DNA from: Tritrichomonas musculus
Lineage: Eukaryota > Parabasalia > Tritrichomonadida > Tritrichomonadidae
Assembly: GCA_039105265.1 (NCBI GenBank)
Contig: JAPFFF010000051.1
Span: forward strand, 744,001-808,000
Length of the DNA stretch: 64,000 nucleotides
Reading direction: 5' to 3'
Shown here: piece after piece, positions 43,401 to 51,440 of the stretch
How the letters are laid out: each line of letters opens with the position of its first letter
Position numbering within the stretch: the first letter of the stretch is position 1
Program-made: the position numbers and the translations under genes
Notes under the pieces: model-generated
Seen by the model: the letters and a program-made list of their open reading frames with translations, nothing else
Told to the model about the DNA's origin: nothing
Database searches by the model: none

Positions 43401-46332
43401 TAATACAAATAATGATGATGATAAAAGCATAATAGATATCATTTCAAATATTACTTCATTTGATAATGATATTGAATACAAATTTGGATTGAGACTTGTT
43501 CCTAAATGGCTTGATTTAGATCTTGCTAAACAGACAATTGAGTTGTTTAAAGAAATTGATATACCTAAAAATCGAATAGATAATTCTAAACTCACACAAA
43601 CAATGAATATTTTATTTTATTTTATCGGAAAATTTGAACATGATCTTTCATTTATTGCTAATGAAAAAGTGAAAATTTCTAGTACAAAGCATATAAAGTT
43701 GAAAATTATTTCCCAAAAAGAATATTGTACTCAAATAGAAAGCGAAAAGAAAAATTATTATGGCATCAATTCGGAAATAAATAATTTTGCTCAAGATATC
43801 CATAAATTATTCATTACGAATTACTTGGAAAATGTATCGATTAACGTGCATGATTTAATGAGCAAATATCAGGAATTCTTTGATAATGTACTATTCATTG
43901 ATAAAGAATTGAGTCATACGATTGAAAATGAATATTTGAATTTGATTAATTCATTGTCAACAAAATCATCATGGACTGAATTTAATTGTGTTGGTAATGA
44001 AAGACTGAAAAGAGATGAAACATTTTGTATTGATTATTGTCCATTTAAAGTTGTTAAAAACTCATCTCATTCAATTGATGAATCAAAGATAGAAAATCTG
44101 GGAAATATTAAATGTACGATAATTACAATAGAAGGAGAAGAAGAAGCATACCTCATTATAAATCAAAGATTTGTTTTTCTGAAAAAAGTTAAATCAAATG
44201 ATACAACAATCATTGAATCAACTGACATTGATTATGTTTTATTTACATGTAAAAATCAAGAAAAAAGTGTTTTTCAAATTCTCACAAAAAGTGGAAAGAA
44301 TTTCTATTTGTATTTTAAGAATAAATCTATAGATGCTCTTAATGATTTATTTGATTCATTCCAATTCATGAATTCAATTGATAAAACAAAATTGTTGAAA
44401 ATAGACGATATTCAAATGAAAATGCAAGAGCTAACTGATCTTTGGGTTAACAACAAAATTTCCAATTTTGACTACTTAATGAAACTCAACATTTTGAGTG
44501 GAAGAAGCTTCAACGACATTGACCAATATCCTGTTTTTCCATGGATTCTCACTAACTATGAAAGTGACAAACTTGATCTTAATGAAGAGTCTTCATATAG
44601 AGATCTGTCAAAGCCAGTTGGTGCCTTTGAAGAGACTCGTTTGCGTAGCATTCAAAGCGGATTAAATAAGTACTTATATAAAAGCGGTTATTCCAATCGT
44701 TTTTCAGTTATGAATTGGCTCTATCGTCTTGAACCGTTCTTCACAAAAAGTCAGAATGAATTTGACGATTCTTACACCAAATTCAAGTCAATTTTGGAAG
44801 CTTTCAAGGATGTCAACAATAATGATAATGACCATCGTGAACTCATTCCTGAATTCTTTTTCTTACCTGAATTTTTGACCAGTAATGATGGCGATAATGT
44901 TGAATTACCACGATGGTCAAATAATTCACCTATCGAGTTTATTTATCAGCATCGAAAAGCACTTGAATCAGATTTTGTCTCATCACACTTGAATGATTGG
45001 ATTGACCTCATTTGGGGATACAAACAGGATGGATCAGAAGCAGCCAGAGCGAATAACACTTTCTCACCAGATGTTGTAATTCCATTTAAATTGTTTAATA
45101 CTAAACATCCAGCCAGAAACAAATTTGACATGCCAAAATCATCCATTGATTCAACAACAATACCAAACATCCAGCCAGAAACAAATTTGGCATTCCAAAA
45201 TCAAACATTGAATCGACAACAATCAGCAACAATCAAGTTTTTGAATGTCTCTTCACCTGTCACTGTTTATGTGACTTCAGAAAAATCGGTTTTGACATTC
45301 AAAATAATCGATTCAAAAGGGAACTTTTTCAATCATTCCATTGAAATTTCTGAACTTAAAAGTAAAGAAATTAAAGTCGAAGAGAAAATTATAAAGAACA
45401 TCAAGAATGATGGAAATAGACCTGTTTTCATCAGTGCAAATATGATCTGTTTTGTTGACAAGAACTTGAAGCAAGTGAACGTTTACAATTGTGAGAATTG
45501 GACGTTAGAGCAAATCACTTTTCAAAACTTTGAAATTGAATCGATTGAAAGTGATGAAAAAGGATATCTTGCAGTATGTTCCAATGATTCATCGGTGACA
45601 CTTTTCAACCTAACATCAAAGATTAAACCGCCTTCAGTTATGATGAAGATTGCATCAGCATCGAGTCTTTTATCATCACAGAAATTATTGCCGTCTTCTT
45701 CGTCAAACACGCTTTTTTCGTCAAACAGGTCGTTAGTATCGCGATCATCATCGAACGATAGAATTCCAATCAATTCAATTGACTCGGGTCTGTCTGATTA
45801 CAGCGTATCTTTCTACTCGTACATAGACACGATTCACTCTGTTGGAATTAGCCAGGAATTCAAGACAATCGTCTGCGGAACATCTGACAATCGGCTGCTC
45901 TTCTGCCAGTTTGATTTGGACCAAATCACATTAAGTAGAGTCGTCAAAGTCGACGGAAGGCCAAAGAAAATAATTGTAACCGACAATTTCGGTTTTGTTG
46001 TCGTCTTGCTTACTCAACGAGTTGAATGTTTTGTTCATCAAAAATTGGTTCTTTTCAATATCAATGGAAATGAGATTAGAACATTGGATGGTGATGATAT
46101 TGTCCAGATGACTTGCGCTTCATCAACGCCTGGCTGCTTCGATTATTTGATCATCGCTGATAAATCGAATAGAATATTCGTGCTCGAAGCATATTCATTG
46201 AGTTTGAAAAATCCAATTTTTACTTGCAAATCAAAAATCACTCAATTGAAATATTTAAGAGATGAAATGCTAATACTCGCTGTCTGCGAAGATGGAACTG
46301 TAAACGTCATCTTTCACCCTATTATTGGCTAA
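37417..46332 (+). CDS. giant kinase-BEACH-WD40 protein
   Basis: The ORF of 2971 codons is uninterrupted. Residues about 20-275 are a protein kinase: beta-3 YVAK (Lys44), Glu61, catalytic loop HRDLKPEN (139-146), then TDFNVSK where DFG has become DFN (159-161), YISPELY as APE, and TDVYSFGI. A long helical armadillo-like region follows. At about 1228-1390 there is a concanavalin/LamG-like block (GFSFVFWISL, HEFCVDIKGD, LLGLFMLTKSLS) typical of BEACH proteins. An Asn/Asp repeat occupies about 1724-1827. A PH-like module precedes the BEACH domain (about 2340-2550: ISNFDYLMKLNILSGRSFNDIDQYPVFPW, HRELIPEFFFLPEFL, LPRWSNNSPIEFIYQHRKALES, LNDWIDLIWGYKQ). WD40-like repeats form the C-terminus. BEACH proteins (LYST, neurobeachin, LvsA) act as scaffolds in membrane fusion and trafficking. 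Confidence 0.9.
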   Translation: MNEDEYLIDLTGYTHQEDFRDDKTKKVNKVYIIKDKDGNSYVAKTIQNQTDQLQRKYFSREIRILLKVQHQTIVSMKGFSYSDIKSQNNITFVMRYMQKGNLGEKFVDDVLQLDFQQRQIILIGISFGMMLLHKHHIIHRDLKPENILLYDDEKPCLTDFNVSKNFNPQNAIDQSMTCCGSSRYISPELYANYCYDVSTDVYSFGIIMCEFLTGKRAYKDQTNPFELLEKVKKGERPFISVDIKNNYPGFISVIDRCISEDTSKRPTFRYLFKKLSLMSSDFFRQYEDKLPFLKDENDFDGINCCFENVTPDMVKPYVEQLLNETEPEKLIDETKFSQTKEICNLIFDLDPMIKIDNNEPFNIMNGIPKDGFKDIAQPDFLNNLLIFFPNSSEFNSIKNYLSNLSLNEFNDFFLFPIIYKNLKEIEDNINNIKQELYFKIYSFYAFFTWISFSFRILIDQKKKDILPLLKILNHIKKESIKYITNSNSQYPKPNYHNIASFCFVDLIKLAVENEIIDDYAEIIQEMKEFYDDALLPDKSDEIIQTLVVKLVNQREELNKPSSDLIDMISYIYDNFPDHFSVNTIQTIIEQIMWPINNFDKRCLVFFEHSSNKIDIDLSFKILKNLIEHVLLELEKDEIDLSENSDKPLSIENVSDYFHTPDDLYQLNKIDSPNVIDFFEPLESFQNNELKEQILLISRAITSSKELAQKILDYLTDKLKQIKTKKYFYQKTPFVLFLMQSIIQKYTAIILSSSLFNNELIFDTNNTYFTQKNNYKILVSIRHFVINFLINYDISVLKKILEIYSLFPHLFLECLYHIKWITEKNENSGLNLCSIADTLTRSLVNYRITSDTKDNDELFLKIRKAIFSLFKYYQQETSFFTSPNFLAYYFILLTEPPIRDDIINYLSMFLKSVNKENLDDKIAEALAFWFRKIFVVCYTSKEMKGKEGIDLIHIILELLNDVTDENEILLDVISPIILNFVNSLLKNKVELNEIDNLDCLVIPLIDFLFKTYQNKEIDETDSSLLESLINRFFPKLKQVQIINKLVMIIANKKMSIISPTFEIKQPKLLCSLFSIFIKTSQIYNIVDFFNKLCSFSTENCIKCHEGQLDLFIIDHINEWRIKINSIIPSNEARPKSISNYFEEIDEFVFEDKEDGHLLMNEKLIDVFLNLFSTIASTISSVPVVYRYFSLLSPNDQGHYSLIHTKIINSMNTIMKNLMKTPFVPFPMQQKHFKVFNIDGSYFENGFSFVFWISLSSLKDENQQTVFKLFDGSSHEFCVDIKGDSLRANVVLDKCRQEYLFQMKIGAKTWFMITITSFIDKERNINNVILYINDKKNDHKNFGLTFRPENQVKCIISDNTNKESYDPNLLGLFMLTKSLSDDDVVKLYKKGQRSPFLISNSIIFAYKPQYENNSIAIKPIYEAQNISHKDIDRFIPNNYVYSFFDLLLNHFDFNIITPIFGQLNKTLIDGTKCDSITTLSVEILSNLFSLGEEFQLSFYSSNCFYIISRFLEGFDESILTFNLYGFYSDLLQIISNVNLQKQLIDAILMNYNLWSKSDSINKKNIFKNWSTNLYQEDTFKPIIDSIKSPEWFLFKVHKCFDPKNLEDTNYLNCRKALKSITKKSFESKITINHLLLIIFLISESTTLIEKKDMADFLIEILNDENFIKNLDLSQIIRQLLTIFDTQPIDGDIIYQIISLINTIYSKEKYEIKDTLDSIIQSIFIKLNNNNNDNNNNDNNNNDNNNNDNNNNDNNNNDNNNNDNNNNDNNNNDNNNNDNNNNDNNNNDNNNNDNNNNDNNNNDNNNNDNNNDDNNNDDNNNNDNNNNDSNNSSFPRFKFLIEKLKFSQKNILPLLCISIDKRSKEWSNYFIKQIGVNPDYYVDKTSPFFVAFLLFKLYGIEDYQRVIDKSVTLFKSHIIELIYAINTIGYYCYSQQKFDQIQHDVLLSILRKKQYLPENTKALFYLIRNFLFFRSAKKQTSLEQLHSTSCFNENKNNNNTNNDDDKSIIDIISNITSFDNDIEYKFGLRLVPKWLDLDLAKQTIELFKEIDIPKNRIDNSKLTQTMNILFYFIGKFEHDLSFIANEKVKISSTKHIKLKIISQKEYCTQIESEKKNYYGINSEINNFAQDIHKLFITNYLENVSINVHDLMSKYQEFFDNVLFIDKELSHTIENEYLNLINSLSTKSSWTEFNCVGNERLKRDETFCIDYCPFKVVKNSSHSIDESKIENLGNIKCTIITIEGEEEAYLIINQRFVFLKKVKSNDTTIIESTDIDYVLFTCKNQEKSVFQILTKSGKNFYLYFKNKSIDALNDLFDSFQFMNSIDKTKLLKIDDIQMKMQELTDLWVNNKISNFDYLMKLNILSGRSFNDIDQYPVFPWILTNYESDKLDLNEESSYRDLSKPVGAFEETRLRSIQSGLNKYLYKSGYSNRFSVMNWLYRLEPFFTKSQNEFDDSYTKFKSILEAFKDVNNNDNDHRELIPEFFFLPEFLTSNDGDNVELPRWSNNSPIEFIYQHRKALESDFVSSHLNDWIDLIWGYKQDGSEAARANNTFSPDVVIPFKLFNTKHPARNKFDMPKSSIDSTTIPNIQPETNLAFQNQTLNRQQSATIKFLNVSSPVTVYVTSEKSVLTFKIIDSKGNFFNHSIEISELKSKEIKVEEKIIKNIKNDGNRPVFISANMICFVDKNLKQVNVYNCENWTLEQITFQNFEIESIESDEKGYLAVCSNDSSVTLFNLTSKIKPPSVMMKIASASSLLSSQKLLPSSSSNTLFSSNRSLVSRSSSNDRIPINSIDSGLSDYSVSFYSYIDTIHSVGISQEFKTIVCGTSDNRLLFCQFDLDQITLSRVVKVDGRPKKIIVTDNFGFVVVLLTQRVECFVHQKLVLFNINGNEIRTLDGDDIVQMTCASSTPGCFDYLIIADKSNRIFVLEAYSLSLKNPIFTCKSKITQLKYLRDEMLILAVCEDGTVNVIFHPIIG
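42588..42897 (+). repeat. 15-bp tandem repeat coding for (NNNND)n inside the BEACH gene
   Basis: AACAATAATAATGAT is repeated about 20 times, with a few AAT to GAT changes near the 3' end. It keeps the reading frame and encodes Asn-rich NNNND units. All other frames are open too, which gives spurious ORFs. It lies between two helical segments and probably forms a disordered, length-variable linker. Confidence 0.9.
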
Positions 46333-47171
46333 GCTAAGTAAGTGATTAATGAATAAAAAAAAAAAAAAAAAAACTAATTTTGATTATTATTTTGTTTTGT
46401 TTTGTTTATTTGTTACTGTTTTTATATGAATTGTTGGTAAAAGAATGCATCCACCAAAAGCATAATTCCAAATAGATGTAATATTTTCATGTATTTCAAA
46501 TGATCTCATATTTATGCATCTTGAAAAACAATAACTATTAATCATAATAACTTTCAGTAAATTCTTTAAAAACATTAAAATTCAAATGGTTGACGAAAGA
46601 AATCATTGTTTCAACAATTGCGTCAAAATTAATAAAACATAAGCCAATAAAGTATTTCCTAGTATATGTTAACTTAATTTTTCCTTTTCTTTTAATTTCT
46701 TATTTCATTTTTTAACAAATCCTTTTTCTCCAATTCTCTTATTAAACATTGATTGTTTTGCTTAAATTATTGCTTTTTATTATCCTATTTCCATCGTTCT
46801 CACAATTTCAAACCAATATTACGAAATTAGGAAATAAACTTGATTCAGTTACTTTTAATAGTGTTTAATTGATTTCTCTAATCGATTGAAAATTTATAAA
46901 ATTGAATCAAATCAAAACTAGGACCAAAATTGAATGAGAAAGTGTTCTTATTTGAGAAGGATAAAAATAAAAAAACTGTCAGAAAGGCCAATATAAAGTT
47001 GAAAGTGGTCTGACTTTTGATTCGTAGTTTATTTGAGGTCATTTTGAAATGTTGGCTCTCAAAATATCTCTTCAGTTATATTTGTATGAATATGATATTG
47101 GTCATTTATAAGAATTTGTGTAATATCTCGACAATGATAAACAAATAAAAAAAAATCAGATTATTTCTTTA
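46333..47171. other. intergenic region with an LRR fragment
   Basis: Apart from the small BspA-type fragment at 46387-46575, the region has an A run after the BEACH gene (about 46353-46373) and no further ORF. Confidence 0.45.
46387..46575 (-). pseudogene. BspA-type leucine-rich repeat relic
   Basis: The minus strand reads CFSRCINMRSFEIHENITSIWNYAFGGCILLPTIHI, one degenerate TpLRR unit (I..NITSI...AF..C..L..I.I). It is isolated and short, so I take it as a relic of a neighbouring LRR gene. Confidence 0.45.
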
Positions 47172-48956
47172 TTAAAAAATTAAGCATTTAGAGTTTGATT
47201 GCTCATTTGTTACATATGAAACACTTTCAGTATTACAATAATATGGCTTTTGTATTAAATTTGGACATTTGTCACAAATACCTGATCCAAAAGAAATTTC
47301 TGAAGAAGTATTTATTATTCTCAAAGCAGTGCATTCTGCAAATGCATAATTACCTATTTCTTTAACAGATGAAGGAATATTAATTTGTATCAATGAAGAA
47401 CACTTTCTGAAGACATTATCTTTAATGGAAATAACAGTTGGAGGAATTACAACTTCTTCTAAAGATGAACAAGAAAAAAATAATGAGTCTTCAATTACAT
47501 TAATGTGAGCTAAAATTGAAACACTTTTCAATGAAAAACAATTTTGAAAGCAATTACTTCCAATCAAATTGACATTAGAAGGAATTTTTATTTCTCTTAA
47601 TGAAGAACAATTGTAGAAAGAGCAAGATCCAATAGTTTTAACATTAGAAGGAATTTTTATTTCTTGTAATGAAGAACAATTGTAGAAAGAGCAAGATCCA
47701 ATATCTATAACATTAGAAGGAATATTGATAAATTCCAAAGACTTGCATCCGTAAAATGTAAAAGGTTTTATGATGTCAATTGATGGAGGTAATTCAATTT
47801 CTTTCAATGATTCACAATTTTTAAAAGCATTTTCACCGATTAAAATGACTGAATCAGGAATAATTATGTGAATTAGTGATGTACAATCCAAAAAAAGACC
47901 GTTTGAAATTGTGTTAATAGAAGAAGGAATTGTAAATTTTGTTAAAGATTCACATTTTTCAAAAGCTCTTTCTCCAATAAAAGAAACTGAAGAAGGAATA
48001 ATAATTTTAACTAATGATGTGCAACTTTTAAAAGCTTGTTCTTCAATAGATGTTACTGATGAAGGAATAACAATTTCTGTCAATGATTTACAAAAATCAA
48101 AAAGATTATTTTGAATTGATTTCACTGATGGTAAAGTTATTGTTGTTAAAGATTCACAACTATAAAATGCACTGCTTTTAATTAATGTAATAGAAGAAGG
48201 AATTGTTATTTGCTTCAATGAATAACAATATTGAAATGTAAATTCATTAATTTCAGTCATCAATTTAGGAATTGTTGCTTCTTCTAAACCTGAAAATTTA
48301 AAAGCTCCTTCACCAATTAAAGTTACAGAAGAAGGAATTGAAAGTACATTCAACTTAACACAATTGTAAAAAGCATATTTACCAATTGAAGTTACAGATG
48401 ATGGAAGTTTTATTTTTGTAAGAGATTTGCATTCAGAAAAGGATGATTCTTCTATTTTTGTTACTGAAGATGGGATCTTTACTTCCTTTAATTTTGAACA
48501 ACCAAAAAATAAGAAAGAATTAATCGTATCGACTGAAGAAGGAATTGACACATGTAACAATGAAAAACAGTTTTTAAAAGCAGATGATCCAATAAAAGTT
48601 AAAGAAGAAGGAAGGGATATTTTGCTTAATGATGAGCATCCATCAAATATTAAAGAACCAATATAAGTTACAGATAGTGGAAGTATTATTTCTTTTAAGC
48701 TTCCGCAATTTTGGAAAGCTCCTGAATCTATCTTTTTAATTGAAGAAGGAATTGTTATATGAGCTAATATAAAGCAATTCTTAAATGCATTTTTTCCAAT
48801 GTATGATATCGATGAAGGTATCGTTATTTCAGTCAAATTAATGCAATTAAATAATACCTCATCATCAAACTTAATATTCTTACTATCAAGAAATAATTGT
48901 GCAATATCATTATATCCTTTTTCATATGCAATCATTAATGGAGTTTTTTTATTAAT
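47172..48956 (-). CDS. BspA-like TpLRR repeat protein, C-terminal part of a DUF3447-ankyrin-LRR gene
   Basis: The frame encodes about 22 BspA/TpLRR repeats with the consensus CxSLxxIxIPSSVTxIGxxAFxxC, starting after an ankyrin-like stub INKKTPLMIAYEKGYNDIAQLFLDSKNI. An ATG occurs at 48935, but the frame is open back to a TAA at 48957-48959, immediately before INKKTPL. The first residues are therefore the second half of an ankyrin unit whose first half is at 48965-49126 in another frame. There is no signal peptide and no transmembrane helix. The protein ends CLIF, a CaaX-like motif that could be prenylated. TpLRR proteins of trichomonads and Treponema are linked to surface adhesion, but this one looks cytosolic. 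The LRR part is intact. The link to the upstream domains is broken. Confidence 0.75.
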   Translation of the reverse strand: MNKKTPLMIAYEKGYNDIAQLFLDSKNIKFDDEVLFNCINLTEITIPSSISYIGKNAFKNCFILAHITIPSSIKKIDSGAFQNCGSLKEIILPLSVTYIGSLIFDGCSSLSKISLPSSLTFIGSSAFKNCFSLLHVSIPSSVDTINSFLFFGCSKLKEVKIPSSVTKIEESSFSECKSLTKIKLPSSVTSIGKYAFYNCVKLNVLSIPSSVTLIGEGAFKFSGLEEATIPKLMTEINEFTFQYCYSLKQITIPSSITLIKSSAFYSCESLTTITLPSVKSIQNNLFDFCKSLTEIVIPSSVTSIEEQAFKSCTSLVKIIIPSSVSFIGERAFEKCESLTKFTIPSSINTISNGLFLDCTSLIHIIIPDSVILIGENAFKNCESLKEIELPPSIDIIKPFTFYGCKSLEFINIPSNVIDIGSCSFYNCSSLQEIKIPSNVKTIGSCSFYNCSSLREIKIPSNVNLIGSNCFQNCFSLKSVSILAHINVIEDSLFFSCSSLEEVVIPPTVISIKDNVFRKCSSLIQINIPSSVKEIGNYAFAECTALRIINTSSEISFGSGICDKCPNLIQKPYYCNTESVSYVTNEQSNSKCLIF

Positions 48957-48964
48957 TTACATAA

Positions 48965-49126
48965 ATTTTGAAACAGATACAGAATTAACATAATTTGTTG
49001 TTTTAAAATAGTTTTGATATTTATATCAATATTATCTTTTGTCATAAGAATTTGAACAAATTTAATATTACCTCTTTCTAAAGCATAATGTAGAATAGTT
49101 TTATTTAAAAAATCTTTGCATTTCAA
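48965..49126 (-). pseudogene. ankyrin repeat half-unit, out of frame with its neighbours
   Basis: The minus strand reads LNKTILHYALERGNIKFVQILMTKDNIDINI, a clear ankyrin repeat, followed by about 50 bp of unrelated sequence before the INKKTPLM stub of the LRR frame. It connects the DUF3447 part (49249-50370) with the LRR part (47172-48956). Confidence 0.65.
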
Positions 49127-49248
49127 ATTTTATTCAAATGATATTCATTAAAACTTCATTTAAGTTAAAAAGAATTTCATTAAAAACAAATCATTGATGA
49201 AATCCCATGAAAAAAAAATGGTTTAAAAACATCATTCACAAAAAAATA

Positions 49249-50370
49249 TTATAAATAAACTTGATTAGTATAAATATTGTCATGAATTATCATTTCATTT
49301 ATATCTGTAAAATTCATTTTCATTAACTGCAAAACAAGAAAATTATAATGATATTCAACGAAATAATATAGCATTTTTAATGGTGAACTTTCATTCAAAA
49401 ATAAATAATTGTGATACTTGAAAAAAATATGATAATCATCAAAATTATTTTGATAATTTGTTAATAAATTATCATGAACATATAAAGCCATATCATTCCA
49501 ATGACATTTAATGGCTTCAACAAAGCATTCATAAAAACACTTATCAGAAGGTTCAATGTGTAATTCTTCAAGAATATGAATGATTTCTGGTTTCTTTCCA
49601 TGAATTGCATAAAGCCATAATGATGGCCTTAAAATTGCATCATTCAATTGTAAATATTTAAATATTTGAAAAGAACCAAAAAAAGCAGCATATTCTATTA
49701 ATGATGGATTTGAATTCATTAAAAATAAATTTGTTTCAAAAATTGATTTTTCAATAGTTGAGTTAACCGAAAGATTCGTTTTATTCATATAAATGACAAA
49801 ATCATCAATTGAATCATTCCGAATTAATTCACAAATGTAATGATCATTTTCACCAATTCTTCTCTTTGCTTTATATGATTTAATGTCCCTTATATCATCT
49901 TTTATATCGTTTTTAATTTCTGAATACAAATCTTGTGAAATGTGTTTTTTTGTTTCTGGCAAAAAAAATTGGATGTATTGCATGTTCCAATATTTGTTTT
50001 CTGAAATATGATTGAATATTGAATGATCAATTTTTAAGGTCGATTTTTCAATAAAAAAGAGAAGAATTCGTTTGTTACTTTTAAAAAGATTGAAAATCTC
50101 TGAATTAGTGTAGTTTTCTTCAATTTCTGATTTCATGAGATTTAAAATTTTGAAAATTTTGTTGAAAAAATCTGGAGTTCTATGATGGTTATTTGATATT
50201 TCGACGATCAATTGAATGATATAGTTCATTTCTCTAATATTAACATATTTTTGAAAATCACGAATTGATTCAGTAATTGCTTCAAAATCCTTTTCATCAT
50301 TCAGATAGTCGATTAAATTGCTTTGAAAACTCCTCATTTTTTCTAACCATTTTTGAAATTGAACATTCAT
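49249..50370 (-). CDS. DUF3447 N-terminal domain of the split ankyrin-LRR gene
   Basis: I take the start at the ATG 50368-50370 (MNVQFQKWLEKM), because TCATTA lies a few bases upstream and because DUF3447 proteins begin with this kind of helix. The frame is also open upstream to 50415. Motifs: SNNHHRTPDFFNKIFKIL, RILLFFIEK, RRIGENDHYICELIRNDSIDDFV, ETNLFLMNSNPSLIEYAAFFGSFQIFKYLQ and LWLYAIHGKKPEIIHILEELHIEP. The frame ends at 49249, after DINEMIIHDN, where ankyrin repeats should follow. The next ankyrin unit starts 120 bp downstream in another frame. It is either a short product or the 5' part of a broken gene. Confidence 0.7.
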   Translation of the reverse strand: MNVQFQKWLEKMRSFQSNLIDYLNDEKDFEAITESIRDFQKYVNIREMNYIIQLIVEISNNHHRTPDFFNKIFKILNLMKSEIEENYTNSEIFNLFKSNKRILLFFIEKSTLKIDHSIFNHISENKYWNMQYIQFFLPETKKHISQDLYSEIKNDIKDDIRDIKSYKAKRRIGENDHYICELIRNDSIDDFVIYMNKTNLSVNSTIEKSIFETNLFLMNSNPSLIEYAAFFGSFQIFKYLQLNDAILRPSLWLYAIHGKKPEIIHILEELHIEPSDKCFYECFVEAIKCHWNDMALYVHDNLLTNYQNNFDDYHIFFKYHNYLFLNESSPLKMLYYFVEYHYNFLVLQLMKMNFTDINEMIIHDNIYTNQVYL

Positions 50371-50373
50371 TTT

Positions 50374-50378
50374 AATGA
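50374..50378 (-). promoter_or_regulatory. initiator-like motif (TCATT)
   Basis: On the minus strand, TCATT sits 4-8 nt before the ATG at 50368-50370. It helps choose that start over the in-frame upstream extension. Confidence 0.4.
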
Positions 50379-51045
50379 AATGTGATATGAAAAATATCGA
50401 TTTTAAAAATTTCATTTAAATGAATATATTTGGGGATATCATTTCAATGATTTAAATAAGTACATATACAGCAACAGCAAGAAAAATAACAAAAATTGGA
50501 TTACTCTTATTTATTTATAAAAAAAAACGCCAATTGGTAATTGGCAAAAGTACAATCAATACAAAAACAAGAAGCTGTTGGATGATTCTCAAATTGAAAA
50601 GGTCTTTTATGCAGGCCTGTCAACACATAAAAGTAGAGAAATGTAACCTTCACAACAAAAACTATTACACTATTAGAATGTCCCCATAGCCATTGATGAG
50701 TTTAGAAAGAGTGATACAAATTGATTCACAAATGAATTCTGCAGTCTTGTAAAATTTCAATATTTTCAAGTAATCAAGATTACAGTTTTGATATATTTTA
50801 AACATATTTGTATTATTATAGTGCTTCCAAAAAAGATAATCCACCTCTTATAAAAGTTTAACTTTTTAAAAGCATTTCAATGAAAACTCGTTGCTAAGTG
50901 GATTATCGTTTTTGAAACCACTTTATATAAAAATTATTTGGTGTATTTATATGACCAAATTGCTAATTAATTAAAAAGAGATAGTAAATATTGATCGATA
51001 TAAAATATATTTTTATTAGAAAGTTTCTTATTGAAAACAATGCAT

Positions 51046-51298
51046 CAGCCCTCCATGCGACTCCCATCTCAACGTTTCTTCACTTTCCTCCTTTTCAGCG
51101 TGCTCTAGTCACACGATTTTTATTACGAAAGAAGGACAAGGTTATGCAGTTGGTGACAATGAAAATGGGCGAATCCTTGGAGCACATAAGAAAGAAGTTA
51201 TTTTGAAAAATAAACTTCACATAGATTTTTTTGGTTGTTTTTTCATAAATAAAGCTTTTCTAAAAACCCTTAACATTTTGGTTTTTGTGATAAAATGA
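51046..51298 (+). pseudogene. RCC1-like repeat relic
   Basis: One plus frame reads SHLNVSSLSSFSACSSHTIFITKEGQGYAVGDNENGRIL, which matches the trichomonad RCC1 blade pattern (SS.H..F.T..G..YA.GDN..G). The 3' end decays into Phe/Lys-rich sequence and stops at 51298. With no start and only one blade, it is a gene fragment. Confidence 0.55.
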
Positions 51299-51337
51299 AT
51301 ATTTATTTATGTATTTGTTTTCTATATATAAAATTAA

Positions 51338-51440
51338 ATATAGCATCTTGTTAAGTCCAAATGTCACTTTTTTTTTGGTGAAAAAATTCTGATAAAAGGT
51401 CAAGAAAAAAATGGAATTTGGACTTAACAAGATGCTATAT
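51338..51440. mobile_element. short inverted-repeat element (MITE-like)
   Basis: Perfect 25-bp arms at 51338-51362 and 51416-51440, starting ATATAGCATCTTGTTAAG, around a 53-bp centre. TA flanks a 97-bp element if the boundary is set at TAGCATC...GATGCTA. It could instead be a stable hairpin of another kind. Nothing is coded. Confidence 0.5.

Noticed and set aside
48957-49130. A spliceosomal intron joining the ankyrin half-units
   Set aside because: I could not find the trichomonad 5' GTAYGT or 3' ACTAAC-CACAG-type motifs. The interruption stays unexplained and is listed as a finding instead.
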